A stretch of DNA of 64,000 nt from Cyanobium sp. AMD-g (GCF_024346395.1 NZ_JAGQCW010000002.1:372001-436000); one strand, 5' to 3'; numbered from the stretch's first letter, positions 33,751-42,095 are shown. Numbers and translations: made by a program. Notes: generated by a model not told the origin, from the sequence alone.

Positions 33751-35277
33751 CTACAGCGTGATGGAGGCCCCGCGGTAGGGCCGCCATTCCCCTTGGGCCT
33801 TCTCCGCCACCAGCGGTACGAGCGTGAGTTTCAGTGGGGTGCCGGCCGCCACCTCCACCCGCAGGGCGGAGTAGGCGCGGCGCAGGGCGGAGCCCCGGCC
33901 GCTGCGGCCGAGGAAGAGGCGGGAGCGGGCCACGACACGCTCGGCACCGGGTGGACCCTCCAGCAGTTCGGGCCCCTCCGGCCGCTGGCGGCGCAGGCTG
34001 TAGCCGCTGCCACCGCAGATCAGCCACGGAATGTGGGCATCACCATGGCCGGTGTCGGCGGTCTGGAGAAACTCCATGCAGTGGGCATGGCCGCTCAAGG
34101 CCAGATCAAGCAGGGGCCGGCCAGCCGGCCGATCGCCGAGGGCGGCGGCGACGCGATCCAGCACGCCGCGCAGCCGGGCCCGCACCGCCAAGGTCTGGCC
34201 CTGGTCCCACTTGCTGGTTTCGGTGACGACGGGGGGATGGTGCAGCACCAGCAGCCGGCCCCGCACGTGCGGGTTGCGCCAGGAGGCGATCAGGGCGTCG
34301 GCGAACCAGTCGAGCTGGGCGTCATCCACCGCCGGCGGACCTCCTTCGAGCTGCTTGTCGATGTCCCGGACCTGCTCATCGAGCTGCTCGGCCTTGGCGG
34401 CCCGGTCGTCGCGGGTGTCCTCGTCGCCGCCGAGGGGGCCGAGGGAGAGCAGCAGGGTGGCCCGTTCCGCTTCCAGTCGCTGGCGGCGCCGGCGCAGCTG
34501 GCCGTCGTCGGCGCCGGCCGGCAGGGGCTGGTTGAAGGTGTTGGAGTCGAGGGCGAACACATCCACCCCGGCCCAGCGGAAGCAGTAGTGGCGGTGGGGC
34601 AGGCGGGTGAAGGCGCCGGGGCGGTAGAGCAGGCAGCGGGCCCCGTCGACCGTGGCGGTGCGGGTGCGGGCGATGTGCTCCTCCAACTCGGCCTCGGGCA
34701 CGGCGCCAAGCCCATCGAGGAAGGCGCGGGCCCAGGCCTGGCCCACGAAGGAGCCGTGCCAGCCCACATCCAGATCCAGCCAGGTCCGCAGCAGGCGCCG
34801 TGGCGGCGCCGTCAAGCCGGCGAGCAGCCCCAGCGGCAGCGGCAGGTCGTAGTAGTCGTGGTTGCCGAGCACCGGCAGGAACGGCACCTTGAACACGAGC
34901 CGGTCGTAGCGCAGCCGGCGCCAGTCCTCGCCGCCCACGATCCACTCGCGGTAGGGGCGGATGAAGTTGTCCGGGTACTGCTCACTGGAGCCCACCTGAT
35001 AGACGACATCACCGGTGTGGAGCAGGAAGCGGGCATCGGCGCCATGGGCGAGCAGCTGCTGCGCCACCCGCCGCTGGGGGGTGTCGCGGCGGTGCAGACC
35101 GGTGCCGCTGTCGCCGAGCACGAGGAAGGAGAAGGCCTCGGGGGTGCCCGGATCGCCTTCGATCGCCAGGCGGCAGGGGTCGATGCCCTGGCGGGCGAGG
35201 GCGGGATGGCCCCAGCGCACCCGTTCAGCCATTCGCTGGATCTTGGTGGTGATCCCCGCTTCGGAGGCCAGGTTCAT
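33751..35277 (-). CDS. Calcineurin-like metallophosphoesterase
   Basis: 508 aa. All metal motifs are present in order: LVLGDSGTG (first Asp), LLHTGDVVYQVG, VLGNHDYYD, LLVLHHPP, and LALSGHAHCMEF. A predicted coiled-coil stretch (~260-340) with many Arg/Glu interrupts the fold, between DSNTFNQ and LDWFADAL. No signal peptide is seen. It lies 10 nt after the lipid kinase gene and 25 nt before the methyltransferase gene, all on the minus strand. Substrate unknown (phosphodiester or phosphomonoester). Confidence 0.87.
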   Translation of the reverse strand: MNLASEAGITTKIQRMAERVRWGHPALARQGIDPCRLAIEGDPGTPEAFSFLVLGDSGTGLHRRDTPQRRVAQQLLAHGADARFLLHTGDVVYQVGSSEQYPDNFIRPYREWIVGGEDWRRLRYDRLVFKVPFLPVLGNHDYYDLPLPLGLLAGLTAPPRRLLRTWLDLDVGWHGSFVGQAWARAFLDGLGAVPEAELEEHIARTRTATVDGARCLLYRPGAFTRLPHRHYCFRWAGVDVFALDSNTFNQPLPAGADDGQLRRRRQRLEAERATLLLSLGPLGGDEDTRDDRAAKAEQLDEQVRDIDKQLEGGPPAVDDAQLDWFADALIASWRNPHVRGRLLVLHHPPVVTETSKWDQGQTLAVRARLRGVLDRVAAALGDRPAGRPLLDLALSGHAHCMEFLQTADTGHGDAHIPWLICGGSGYSLRRQRPEGPELLEGPPGAERVVARSRLFLGRSGRGSALRRAYSALRVEVAAGTPLKLTLVPLVAEKAQGEWRPYRGASITL

Positions 35278-35287
35278 GGGGCCCCGT

Positions 35288-36592
35288 TCACGGTGGCGGC
35301 ATCGGTGCGAACACGGTCAGGGCGCCGGGCAGGCAGGTGAAGGTCACCGGGTCGGCTTCGAGCATCTCTCCATCGATCACCAGCTTCTGGGGCGGATCGG
35401 TGGTGATCGTGATCTTTCTGGCCCGCAGACACAGAAGATCGGGGTGGTTGGCAGGCGATTGCACCACGGCGGATGTCAGCAGAGAGGCGAGGGCATTGAG
35501 TCCCTGCAGCCGCGTGGTGGGCGAGGCGATGGTGATCTCCAGCAGGCCGTCGTCGGGGATCACCCGCCCGAAGCCCTGGGCCAGAACGGAGGTGGGTGGG
35601 GCCACGTTGGCCACGGTGATGGCGGCCGCCTGCACCTCGGTGACGAGGCCGTCGATCTCGAAGCGGGCCTGGAACGGCTGTTGGGTCGCGAGTTGCTGCG
35701 CTCCGGCGAGCACGTAGGCGAGCGGGCCGAGCATCGTCTTGAGCTCGCGTGTGGCCCGGTCCACCATTCCGGCCTCGAAGCCCAGCCCCGCCAGCAGGGT
35801 CATGGGCACATCGTTGCAAAGGGCTGTGTCCACGACGACGGTGTGGCCGGCCAGGATGGTGTCGCAGGCGCCGACCAGGTCGGTGGGGATACCGAGCGCC
35901 GAAGCGAAGGCGTTGGCCGTGCCACGGGGGATCACGCCAAGGGGAATGCCGGTCCCTGCCACCGCCCCTGCCACCGCCGAGACGGTGCCATCTCCCCCCG
36001 AAGCCACGATCATCACGTTGCCGGCATCGGCGGCGGGGCGAGACTCCAGCAGGTCAACCAGTTCCCGGGTCTGCTCGGCTGGGTCAACGCCTGCTCGGGT
36101 GAGCAGCACCGTGACGAGGAACTGGGGTTCGAGGATCGAACGGATCAGGGCCAGGTCGGCATTCGGATCCCCTTGGCCGGCCACGGGATTGAAGATGAGG
36201 TAAGCCGCGCGGCCGTGGGCCAGGCCCCGCATCAGCAGATCGGCCGTCGCGGCACTGAGCGCCAGGGGCACCGAGGCCAGATCACAGGCGCGCAGCAGCA
36301 GCCGGGCGTCGGGCGGTGTGCCAGGCGGCGCCTCCGGATCGAGGAAGGCCAGCACCAGATCCACGCCACCGGCGAGCACGCGGGCGGCCAGATGGATGTC
36401 GCCGCCATCGGCGAGCGGCTCAAACGCCGTGACCGTTAAGTGGGATGTGCGGGGATCGCCCTGGAGCCGCCCGGCCAGTTCGGTGGTGGCGATAAGGGGG
36501 AAACCGGCGACAGCGATGGCCTGTCGATCAAGCCACTCGAGCAGCGCCTCGTGGCGCGACTCACTCGCCAGCAATGCCAGAGCTTGGGTCAT
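35288..36592 (-). CDS. Fusion: methylglyoxal synthase-like domain + YegS/DagK-type lipid kinase
   Basis: 434 aa. Residues 1-~128 are methylglyoxal synthase-like: the GGD motif with the catalytic aspartate survives (PLADGGDIHLAARVL), as does DARLLLRACD, but the HD pair near the N terminus is SE here and the TGTTG phosphate loop is ATTELAG. The domain may therefore be regulatory. Residues ~130-434 are a diacylglycerol kinase-type domain: FNPVAGQG, VASGGDGTVSAVAGAV and IPRGTANAFASALG, all intact. The kinase would phosphorylate a lipid at the membrane. The metallophosphatase gene follows after 10 nt. Confidence 0.88.
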   Translation of the reverse strand: MTQALALLASESRHEALLEWLDRQAIAVAGFPLIATTELAGRLQGDPRTSHLTVTAFEPLADGGDIHLAARVLAGGVDLVLAFLDPEAPPGTPPDARLLLRACDLASVPLALSAATADLLMRGLAHGRAAYLIFNPVAGQGDPNADLALIRSILEPQFLVTVLLTRAGVDPAEQTRELVDLLESRPAADAGNVMIVASGGDGTVSAVAGAVAGTGIPLGVIPRGTANAFASALGIPTDLVGACDTILAGHTVVVDTALCNDVPMTLLAGLGFEAGMVDRATRELKTMLGPLAYVLAGAQQLATQQPFQARFEIDGLVTEVQAAAITVANVAPPTSVLAQGFGRVIPDDGLLEITIASPTTRLQGLNALASLLTSAVVQSPANHPDLLCLRARKITITTDPPQKLVIDGEMLEADPVTFTCLPGALTVFAPMPPP

Positions 36593-36875
36593 GGCCTCTC
36601 ACGCTAGGTGGGTATGGCTCCCTGCCCTTCCAGGGCATGCCGGGGAAGCCAGACGGTGGCCTGGGCCATGGAGACGTTGGGATCAACGTACGGGTGGCCT
36701 TAGAGAACGAAGAACCAGTCTCTTCGAGAGGTGAATGGGCTGGCTGCGGATTTGCAGATGGGCCGCAATCAAGAGTCGCATCTTGCAGGCCACGATCGGC
36801 GTGAATGGTTGGCACTGCCCCACGCTGTCAACGAAGACCTTCGAGGGCGACAGCAGTCGTGGAGGCTAGTCATTC
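36593..36875. other. Intergenic region without a recognisable gene
   Basis: 283 nt of lower GC content between the lipid kinase start and the HAD pseudogene. It should hold the promoter of the minus-strand group (lipid kinase onward). I see no protein-like ORF, repeat or tRNA. Confidence 0.4.
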
Positions 36876-37841
36876 ATGATGGTGTTGCACAACGATCGCC
36901 TGATGGCAACTTCAGCGGCTGATCCCCTGCCTTCCTGGAACAACGGCCCGACCAAGCAGCGGCTGCTGGCGTTCATCGCCAAGGTGACAGAGGAGGACTC
37001 TGACAGCTTCATGCCAAGGGCTGAACGCATCGCAGTCCATGACAACGATGGCACGCTCTGGCCGGAGAATCCGATGCCGTTCCAAGCTGCTTTTGCCATC
37101 GATCAATGAAGTAGGCGTGTTCGTAAAGAGCCTGCACTTGGCTCGGATCACATGGTCCAGGCCGCGTTGGCCGGCGATGTTGAAACACTCCTGAAAGGCC
37201 ATCGCTTTGAAGGTCTGATGCAGGTCCTGGCACTCACCCATGCTGGGATGACGATCGGTGAGTTCCACGCTGCCGTCGAAGCCTGGTTCACCTCGGCCAC
37301 CCATCCGCGCTACAGCAGGCCCTATGTGGACCTCACCTATCTGCCGATGCAGGAGCTGCTGCGCCATCTGCGGGCCAATGGCTTCAAGAACTTCATTGTT
37401 TCTGGTGGTGGCACGGATTTCATGCACGTCTGGGCGGAGCGTGTTTACGGCATCCCCCCGGAGCAGGTGCTGGGTTCAACGGCACGGACGACGTTTGAGC
37501 TTCGTGAGGGCGGACCAGTACTGACAAAAACTCTCGATCAGTTGTTCGTCAACGACAAGGAAGGCAAGCCAGTGATGATTCACCAGTTCATCGGCAGACG
37601 ACCGATTCTATGTTGCGGCAATAGCGATGGTGACCTGGCGATGTTGCAATACACCACGATCAGCAATCCGCGACCGAGCTTCGGTCTGCTTGTCCACCAC
37701 ACCGATGGTGAGCGCGAATATGCCTACGACGCCGTGAAGAAAAGCACTGGCAGGCTGGTCGATGCCCTCAAGGAGGCTCCAGGTTGCGGCTGGCTGGTTG
37801 TGGACATGAAGCATGACTGGACTGTCGTTTTTCATGACTAG
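36876..37841 (+). pseudogene. HAD family phosphatase interrupted by an in-frame TGA
   Basis: One HAD gene in a single reading frame, cut by TGA at 37107-37109. The first part (from 36876, or better the ATG at 36903: MATSAADPLPSWNNG) has the DxD motif of HAD enzymes in VHDNDGTLWPENPMP. After the stop the same frame continues SRRVRKEPALGSDHMVQ then the cap and core: MQVLALTHAGMTIGEFHAAV, NFIVSGGGTDFMHVWAERVYG (motif II Ser), and CCGNSDGDLAMLQY (motif III/IV). No frameshift is needed. Without a readthrough the product is a fragment, so the gene is probably dead unless the TGA is a sequencing error. Confidence 0.8.
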
Positions 37842-38460
37842 GTGCCAGCCAAGTCCGGCCTGCAGGCAGGATTGCGGGCGCAATTTCTGCTCGCTAACGC
37901 CGCCAAGGTCAAGCAGGCGCTGGCGTTGCTCGGCACGGTCCAGGTGGTGATGGTGGAGGCCCATGGGGCAAGGGACTAGGGGTGGTCCACCACGGCCGTG
38001 ACGACCCAATCATGACAAGCGATCCCACTGACGCGCAGCAGATCGAGTTCTAGAAGCAGCAGGACTTTCTCAAACACAGCAGCGACACTTCCCTGCCTGG
38101 CAATCTCAAGACATCCGATCACGTCCAGCGGGCGGCCCGCTTTGCAGCGTTGCTGCCTGAACCAAAAGCGAGCGGGAAGCTGTTGCGAGCATGCTGGCCA
38201 TCATTCGCAATGGCTCCGCTCCCTTTGGTGCGCCCTGCAAGGGCTTTGGTATTGACAACACGGAGTACCGCACGGCGATGAATCTCACCGACAAGCGCTC
38301 CTTCTTTGAGCTCACAACCAGCCCCAATGTGCTTTGGGTGAGCCGTGAGTGGTTTGACCTGACACCCGGTGCATCGACGATGATTCTCAACCCCGATGCC
38401 AAGGCGTTATCCGGTGACGGGACCGGGACGTTCAAGAAGGCTTTGACGGCGCCCTTCTGA
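37842..38460 (+). pseudogene. Remnant of a linear amide C-N hydrolase (choloylglycine hydrolase family), 5' part missing
   Basis: Three pieces of one gene, none with a proper start. Piece 1, 37842-37979: LRAQFLLANAAKVKQALALL then VQVVMVEAHG, stop TAG. Piece 2, 37982-38177 in another frame: VVHHGRDDPIMTSDPTD, TAG at 38051, then DFLKHSSDTSLPGNLKTSDH. Piece 3, ~38170-38460: EREAVASMLAII, SAPFGAPCKGFGI, NTEYRTAMNLTDKRSFFELT and LTPGASTMILNP. These match the order of the C-terminal half of choloylglycine hydrolase-type proteins. The N-terminal half with the catalytic Cys2 is absent, joined directly to the HAD pseudogene, and ~20-25 codons between pieces 1 and 2 are deleted. Clearly dead. Confidence 0.8.
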
Positions 38461-38603
38461 GTGTTGCTGACGTGCTTCACTGTCTGCCGTGGCGCGTCGT
38501 TCAGGAGGCGGCGAGCAAGCTGTTGCCTCTGCCGCGGAGGACGATGGCCCCCGCGAGCTCCTAGCGTCAGGCATTCTCAGCCCACCAGCGTCTCAAGACC
38601 GTC

Positions 38604-39158
38604 ATGACGACGCAGTACTACACCGCCTCAAGCCTTGATGGCTTCGTCGCCACCGAAGACGACTCGTTGGAGTGGCTGTTCCCTCTGGGCGATGTCAAGG
38701 AGGCGGGCTATCCGGCCTTCATTGCCCAGGTTGGTGCGATTGCCATGGGAGCCTCTACGTATGAATGGATGCTGCACCATTCCGACAAAGTTGTGGAGGA
38801 TTCTGGTTCCGCCTGGCCCTTCACCCAGCCCTGCTGGGTCTTCACCCATCGCGTGCTTCCCGGCATTGACGGAGCTGATATTCGCTTCGTCCAGGGCAGT
38901 GTCCAGGACGTCCACCCAGCGATGCTGGAGGTGGCGGCGGGGATGAACATCTGGATCGCCGGCGGCGGGGCACTTGCGGTGCAGTTTCATGATGCCGGGT
39001 TGCTGGATGAGGCCATCATCCAGATCGGTTCCGTCACCCTTGGCCAGGGCAAGCCGCTCTTCCCCCGTCGGGCGACCAACCCACCCTGGCGGTTGCTGTC
39101 GGTGCGCCAGATCGGCTCGGGTCTGGCCGAGCTGCATTACGCGCTGCCAGGTCGTTGA
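38604..39158 (+). CDS. Dihydrofolate reductase-like (RibD C-terminal type) protein
   Basis: 184 aa of the DHFR/RibD_C fold: MTTQYYTASSLDGFVATEDDS at the N terminus, AIAMGASTYEWML for cofactor binding, and IWIAGGGALAVQFHDAGLLDEAIIQI. The family includes reductases acting on pterins and flavins; members like this one are of unknown substrate and lack folate-specific residues. ATG at 38604 with GACCGTC upstream, no strong Shine-Dalgarno. Monocistronic after the pseudogene remnant. Confidence 0.85.
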   Translation: MTTQYYTASSLDGFVATEDDSLEWLFPLGDVKEAGYPAFIAQVGAIAMGASTYEWMLHHSDKVVEDSGSAWPFTQPCWVFTHRVLPGIDGADIRFVQGSVQDVHPAMLEVAAGMNIWIAGGGALAVQFHDAGLLDEAIIQIGSVTLGQGKPLFPRRATNPPWRLLSVRQIGSGLAELHYALPGR

Positions 39159-39240
39159 TGGCTCGCTCCACGGCCTCCTTCCCGCGCTGGGCGCGGGTGA
39201 GAATCATGGCGACGGTCATTCAGGCCATGGCTAGCCGCTG

Positions 39241-40116
39241 ATGCAGAACAGCGTCTTCACGGTGGTCCTGCTGCCCCTGGCGCTGGCCATCGTCATGCTG
39301 GGCATGGGCCTCAGCCTGGTGCCCGAGGACTTCCGGCGCATCACCCGCTACCCCAGGGCGGTCGCGGTGGGCACGGTCTGCCAGACCCTGGTGCTGCCGC
39401 TGCTGGGGGCCCTGATCGCCCTGGTGGTGCCCATGGAGCCGGTGATGGCGGTGGGACTGGTGGTTGTGGCCGTGTGTCCGGGCGGGCCGTCGTCGAACCT
39501 GATGACCTACCTGGCCCGGGGGGATGTGGCCCTTTCGGTGACGCTGACGGCCGTGAGCAGCATCGTCACGGTGGTCACGATTCCGCTGTTCACCAACCTG
39601 GCCCTCCAGCATTTCCTGGGGGAAGGGGCCGCGATCGCGTTGCCGATCGGCACCACCATGCTGCAGATCGTGCTGATCACCCTGCTGCCGACGGCCATCG
39701 GCATGGCCATCCGCCACCGCTTCCCCGGGCCGGCCCGACGCCTTGAGAAACAGATGGGCCGCCTGGCCGGAGGCCTGCTGGCGCTGATCATCCTGCTGCT
39801 GTTCATCCGTGAGGCCCCCAAGCTGCCGGGGTTTCTGGCCCAGATGGGGCTGGCCATCGCCCTGCTCAACCTGCTGGCCATGCTGGCGGGCTTCCTGGCC
39901 GGCCGGCTGTTCCGGCTACCGCTGGCCCAGCAGGTGTGCATCGCGATCGAAGTGGGGATTCAGAACGGCACCCTGGCGATCGCCATCACGGCTGGTCTGC
40001 TCAACAATCCCGACATGGCCGTGCCGGCGGCGGTCTACAGCCTGCTGATGTACGTGTCCGGCTTTGGCGCGGTCCTCTGCGGCAGGCGTCTGATCCCTGC
40101 GGTGCGCCGGGCCTGA
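39241..40116 (+). CDS. Bile acid:sodium symporter family (BASS) transporter
   Basis: 291 aa with nine or ten membrane helices. Family signatures: GMGLSLVPEDFRRI (start of the repeat), VVAVCPGGPSSNLMTYLARGD (substrate/Na site crossover), and the matching VGIQNGTLAIAI in the second half. Bacterial BASS proteins carry pyruvate, pantoate, bicarbonate (SbtA is unrelated) or other organic acids. The substrate is not known. Neighbouring choloylglycine hydrolase remnant does not imply bile acid use. Confidence 0.9.
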   Translation: MQNSVFTVVLLPLALAIVMLGMGLSLVPEDFRRITRYPRAVAVGTVCQTLVLPLLGALIALVVPMEPVMAVGLVVVAVCPGGPSSNLMTYLARGDVALSVTLTAVSSIVTVVTIPLFTNLALQHFLGEGAAIALPIGTTMLQIVLITLLPTAIGMAIRHRFPGPARRLEKQMGRLAGGLLALIILLLFIREAPKLPGFLAQMGLAIALLNLLAMLAGFLAGRLFRLPLAQQVCIAIEVGIQNGTLAIAITAGLLNNPDMAVPAAVYSLLMYVSGFGAVLCGRRLIPAVRRA

Positions 40117-40191
40117 TCTCTGAGCGCAGGCCCGAACCACCCAAGGTGGAGCAGGCTCAGGTCTGTCCTGTCGATCCCCTGGAGTGAACCC

Positions 40192-40473
40192 TTGGATCAC
40201 GTTCTGATCATCCACGCCGTAAAGGACTACGAGGTGTGGAAACACGTGTTCGACGCGGCGGCAAGCCTGCGCCATGACGCCGGCGAGCGATCGTTCCAGG
40301 TGCTCCGTGACGCGAACGACCCCAACAAAGTGGTGCACTTCTCCCGGTGGGATTCGATCGCCAAGGCGAAGGCGTTCTTCGAGTCCCCCCAGCTGGTGGA
40401 GATTCGTCGGCAGGCTGGCGTCGCATCTCCTGAGTTCCTTTATCTGCATCAGCTGGAGGCGGGCACGCTGTGA
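40192..40473 (+). CDS. ABM-like small protein
   Basis: 93 aa starting at TTG 40192, with CTGGAG about 9 nt upstream supporting this start. A single antibiotic-biosynthesis-monooxygenase-like ferredoxin fold: VLIIHAVKDYEVWKHVFDAA, KVVHFSRWDSIAKAKAFFES, and SPEFLYLHQLE. Such proteins occur as homodimers with cyclase, monooxygenase or haem-degrading activity; none can be assigned. It is 75 nt downstream of the BASS gene and may be co-transcribed. Confidence 0.78.
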   Translation: MDHVLIIHAVKDYEVWKHVFDAAASLRHDAGERSFQVLRDANDPNKVVHFSRWDSIAKAKAFFESPQLVEIRRQAGVASPEFLYLHQLEAGTL

Positions 40474-40580
40474 CAGCTGGTGCCTGCCCCCATGCGCGCC
40501 AATCTCCCCGGCCGTGGGTGCCCGGCGACGTCAGCCCCTGGTCTCCCTCTGGCAGCATGACTGTTGTTTCGGGTTGAGCC

Positions 40581-40685
40581 GTGACGAGCCGCCGACCGCT
40601 TCCCAGCGCACTGGCGGCGATGGCGGGCCTGTTCGCCAGCCATGCTGAGGCATCGGGCGGTGCCTCCAGCCGCGGACCGCACTGA
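40581..40685 (+). CDS. Possible 34-aa signal-peptide-like ORF coupled to the next gene
   Basis: A GTG at 40581 opens a 34-codon frame (TSRRPLPSALAAMAGLFASH then AEASGGASS) that looks like a signal peptide with an A-x-A cleavage site. Its TGA (40683-40685) overlaps the ATG of the decapeptide-repeat gene (TGATG). Similar N termini begin short DUF3721 proteins. It could be a leader peptide or the relic of an exported N terminus; expression is unproven. Confidence 0.3.
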   Translation: MTSRRPLPSALAAMAGLFASHAEASGGASSRGPH

Positions 40686-41173
40686 TGCCACAAACCGTTC
40701 CGCCGGAGTCTCGGCCCGATGCGTTCCGGTCAGCCTGCGTTGGCCGGCCGAAGATCGTGGCCATCGGCATCGCCCCTCTTGGCATCATCTCGATCGGCAT
40801 CGTCCCCATGGGGGTGATCAGCATCGGCGTCGTGCCGATGGGCGTGCTGAGCCTGGGGGCGGTGGCGATGGGGGTGATCAACGCCTCCGTGGTGGGCATG
40901 GGCATCCTGATCGCCGGGGTGAACGTGATGGGCGTCTGGTGGGTGGGGATGGAGGGGATGGGTCCCTACCGCCTGGGGAGCCCCAGCGGCCAGGTGCACC
41001 ACCACCACAGCCGTGACCACGACCACAGCCAGGGCCACGGCCAGGGCCAGACGAACCTCTACGCCTATCCCAGCCGCGACGAGGCCCTGAGGAAGGCGAA
41101 GGAACTCGGCTGCGAAGGGGCCCATGCCATGGGCTCCCTCTGGATGCCCTGCGCGGAGCACCCGTCCCCCTGA
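40685..41173 (+). CDS. Decapeptide-repeat protein with His-rich linker and C-terminal DUF3721 domain
   Basis: 162 aa. Residues ~24-93 are seven near-identical 10-residue repeats of the form [IV]xSIG[IV]VPMG, with a Met/Leu-Gly pair at 32-33, 42-43, 52-53, 62-63, 72-73, 82-83 and 92-93. A His-rich linker (VHHHHSRDHDHSQGHGQGQ, 104-122) follows, then a DUF3721 domain (~125-160) with YAYPSRDEALRKAKELGCEG then AHAMGSLWMPC. DUF3721 is a small Cys/His domain of unknown role common in picocyanobacteria. The repeats could form a beta-helix or a glycine-zipper membrane segment; the linker suggests metal binding. Confidence 0.8.
   Translation: MPQTVPPESRPDAFRSACVGRPKIVAIGIAPLGIISIGIVPMGVISIGVVPMGVLSLGAVAMGVINASVVGMGILIAGVNVMGVWWVGMEGMGPYRLGSPSGQVHHHHSRDHDHSQGHGQGQTNLYAYPSRDEALRKAKELGCEGAHAMGSLWMPCAEHPSP
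40754..40963 (+). repeat. 30-bp direct repeat array inside the DUF3721 gene
   Basis: About seven 30-bp units encoding the decapeptides; units such as CATCGGCATCGTCCCCATGG and CATCGGCGTCGTGCCGATGG show that the similarity is visible at DNA level and not only in protein. The first three or four units are best conserved and later ones drift (INASVVGMG, LIAGVNVMG). Confidence 0.75.
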
Positions 41174-41175
41174 AC

Positions 41176-41661
41176 TCAGTCCAGGGCCTTGAACATCACC
41201 AGGGCATCCACATCGCCCAGCCGGGGATGGCGGAAGGCGCCGGGCAGATGGCCGATGGTGCGGAAGCCGTTGCGGCTCCAGGCGGCCACGCCGGCGGTGT
41301 TGGTGCTCACCACCAGGTTGAACTGCATCGCCGTGAAGCCCCGCCGCCGGGCCTCCTCCTGGGAGTGGCGGCAGAGGGCATGGCCCACCCCCCGGCCCCT
41401 GGCGGCCTCGGCCACCACGTAGCCGGCGTTGGCCACGTGGGCGCCCAGGCACGGCTGGTTGGGCCGCAGGTAATAGGTGCCCAGGATGGCGCCGTCCGCA
41501 TCGGTGGCCACGAAGGTGGCGGCGACGGCCCCCACCCAGGCCTGACGGGCGGCGTCGCTGTCGATGGCCGGGTCGTGGGGGAAGGTTTCGCCGGCCCGGA
41601 ACACCGGCTCCAGCACCGCCCACACCCCTGGCCAGTCGGCCGGTTCGAACGCCCGGATCAT
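41176..41661 (-). CDS. GNAT family N-acetyltransferase
   Basis: 161 aa. The acetyl-CoA pyrophosphate loop is EAARGRGVGHALCRH (R/QxxGxG/A), preceded by the strand ANAGYVVA and followed by AMQFNLVVSTNTAGVAAWSRNGFRTIG, typical of GNAT motif B. The target (amino acid, aminoglycoside, protein) is unknown. Start ATG at 41661 overlaps the OsmC-like stop by 4 nt, so the two are one transcript. It is convergent with the DUF3721 gene, 2 nt apart. Confidence 0.88.
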   Translation of the reverse strand: MIRAFEPADWPGVWAVLEPVFRAGETFPHDPAIDSDAARQAWVGAVAATFVATDADGAILGTYYLRPNQPCLGAHVANAGYVVAEAARGRGVGHALCRHSQEEARRRGFTAMQFNLVVSTNTAGVAAWSRNGFRTIGHLPGAFRHPRLGDVDALVMFKALD

Positions 41662-42095
41662 CCCGCCGCTTGCACCACGATCGATTTGGTCACCGTACCG
41701 GGCAGATTCCGCGACACCGGACAGACCTTCATGCGCCGCTCCAGGAAGGCCCGGCTGGGCTCATCCAGTACGGGCGTCGCCGCCCCATCGGTCGCCTCCA
41801 GCCGCACCTGGAACGTGCCCTCCACCGCCTCGACCATCCAGTCGGCGGAGGCGGTCACGCTCAGCACCCCGTCCACCGCCGCCAGGGGCAGGTGCCGCTC
41901 GAGGGCGTTGGCCACCAGGTAGTGGTGCTGGCAGAGCAGCAGCGACAGCAGGAAGAGCCGGAAGCCGGGGGTCTGCAGGCTGGGCTCCAGCCGCTGCCAC
42001 GGCTCCTGCTCGCCGTTGCGGACGTCGACGCTCAGGCTGTCGCCGGCGGCGCCGTGGCGGCTCTGCAGCTGGAACTGGAACAGGAGCTGGCTCAT
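41658..42095 (-). CDS. OsmC-like protein
   Basis: 145 aa. The C-terminal ~30 residues contain the OsmC-type second cysteine motif (FLERRMKVCPVSRNLPGTV), and FRLFLLSLLLCQHHYLVANALERH holds the first cysteine (C..H) in the long central helix. OsmC/Ohr proteins reduce organic peroxides with these two cysteines. The sequence is a divergent member; the N-terminal beta sheet is short. ATG at 42095 overlaps the TauE stop by 4 nt, putting TauE, OsmC-like and GNAT in one transcript. Confidence 0.7.
   Translation of the reverse strand: MSQLLFQFQLQSRHGAAGDSLSVDVRNGEQEPWQRLEPSLQTPGFRLFLLSLLLCQHHYLVANALERHLPLAAVDGVLSVTASADWMVEAVEGTFQVRLEATDGAATPVLDEPSRAFLERRMKVCPVSRNLPGTVTKSIVVQAAG

Noticed and set aside
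37107-37109. In-frame TGA in the HAD gene read as selenocysteine, since selD is in the window
   Set aside because: The TGA position is in a variable linker between the DxD motif and the cap, not at a catalytic residue. No SECIS-like hairpin, selA, selB or Sec tRNA is visible, and the neighbouring gene is degraded, so nonsense mutation is simpler.
37842-40116. Bile acid metabolism, from a choloylglycine hydrolase remnant next to a BASS transporter
   Set aside because: The hydrolase is dead and of the broad linear amide hydrolase family; BASS transporters carry many organic acids. Proximity is probably chance.
40531-40905. Minus-strand ORF with Thr/Pro/Met repeats opposite the DUF3721 gene
   Set aside because: It is the antisense of the 30-bp repeat array and copies its periodicity; the plus-strand reading ends in a recognisable DUF3721 domain.
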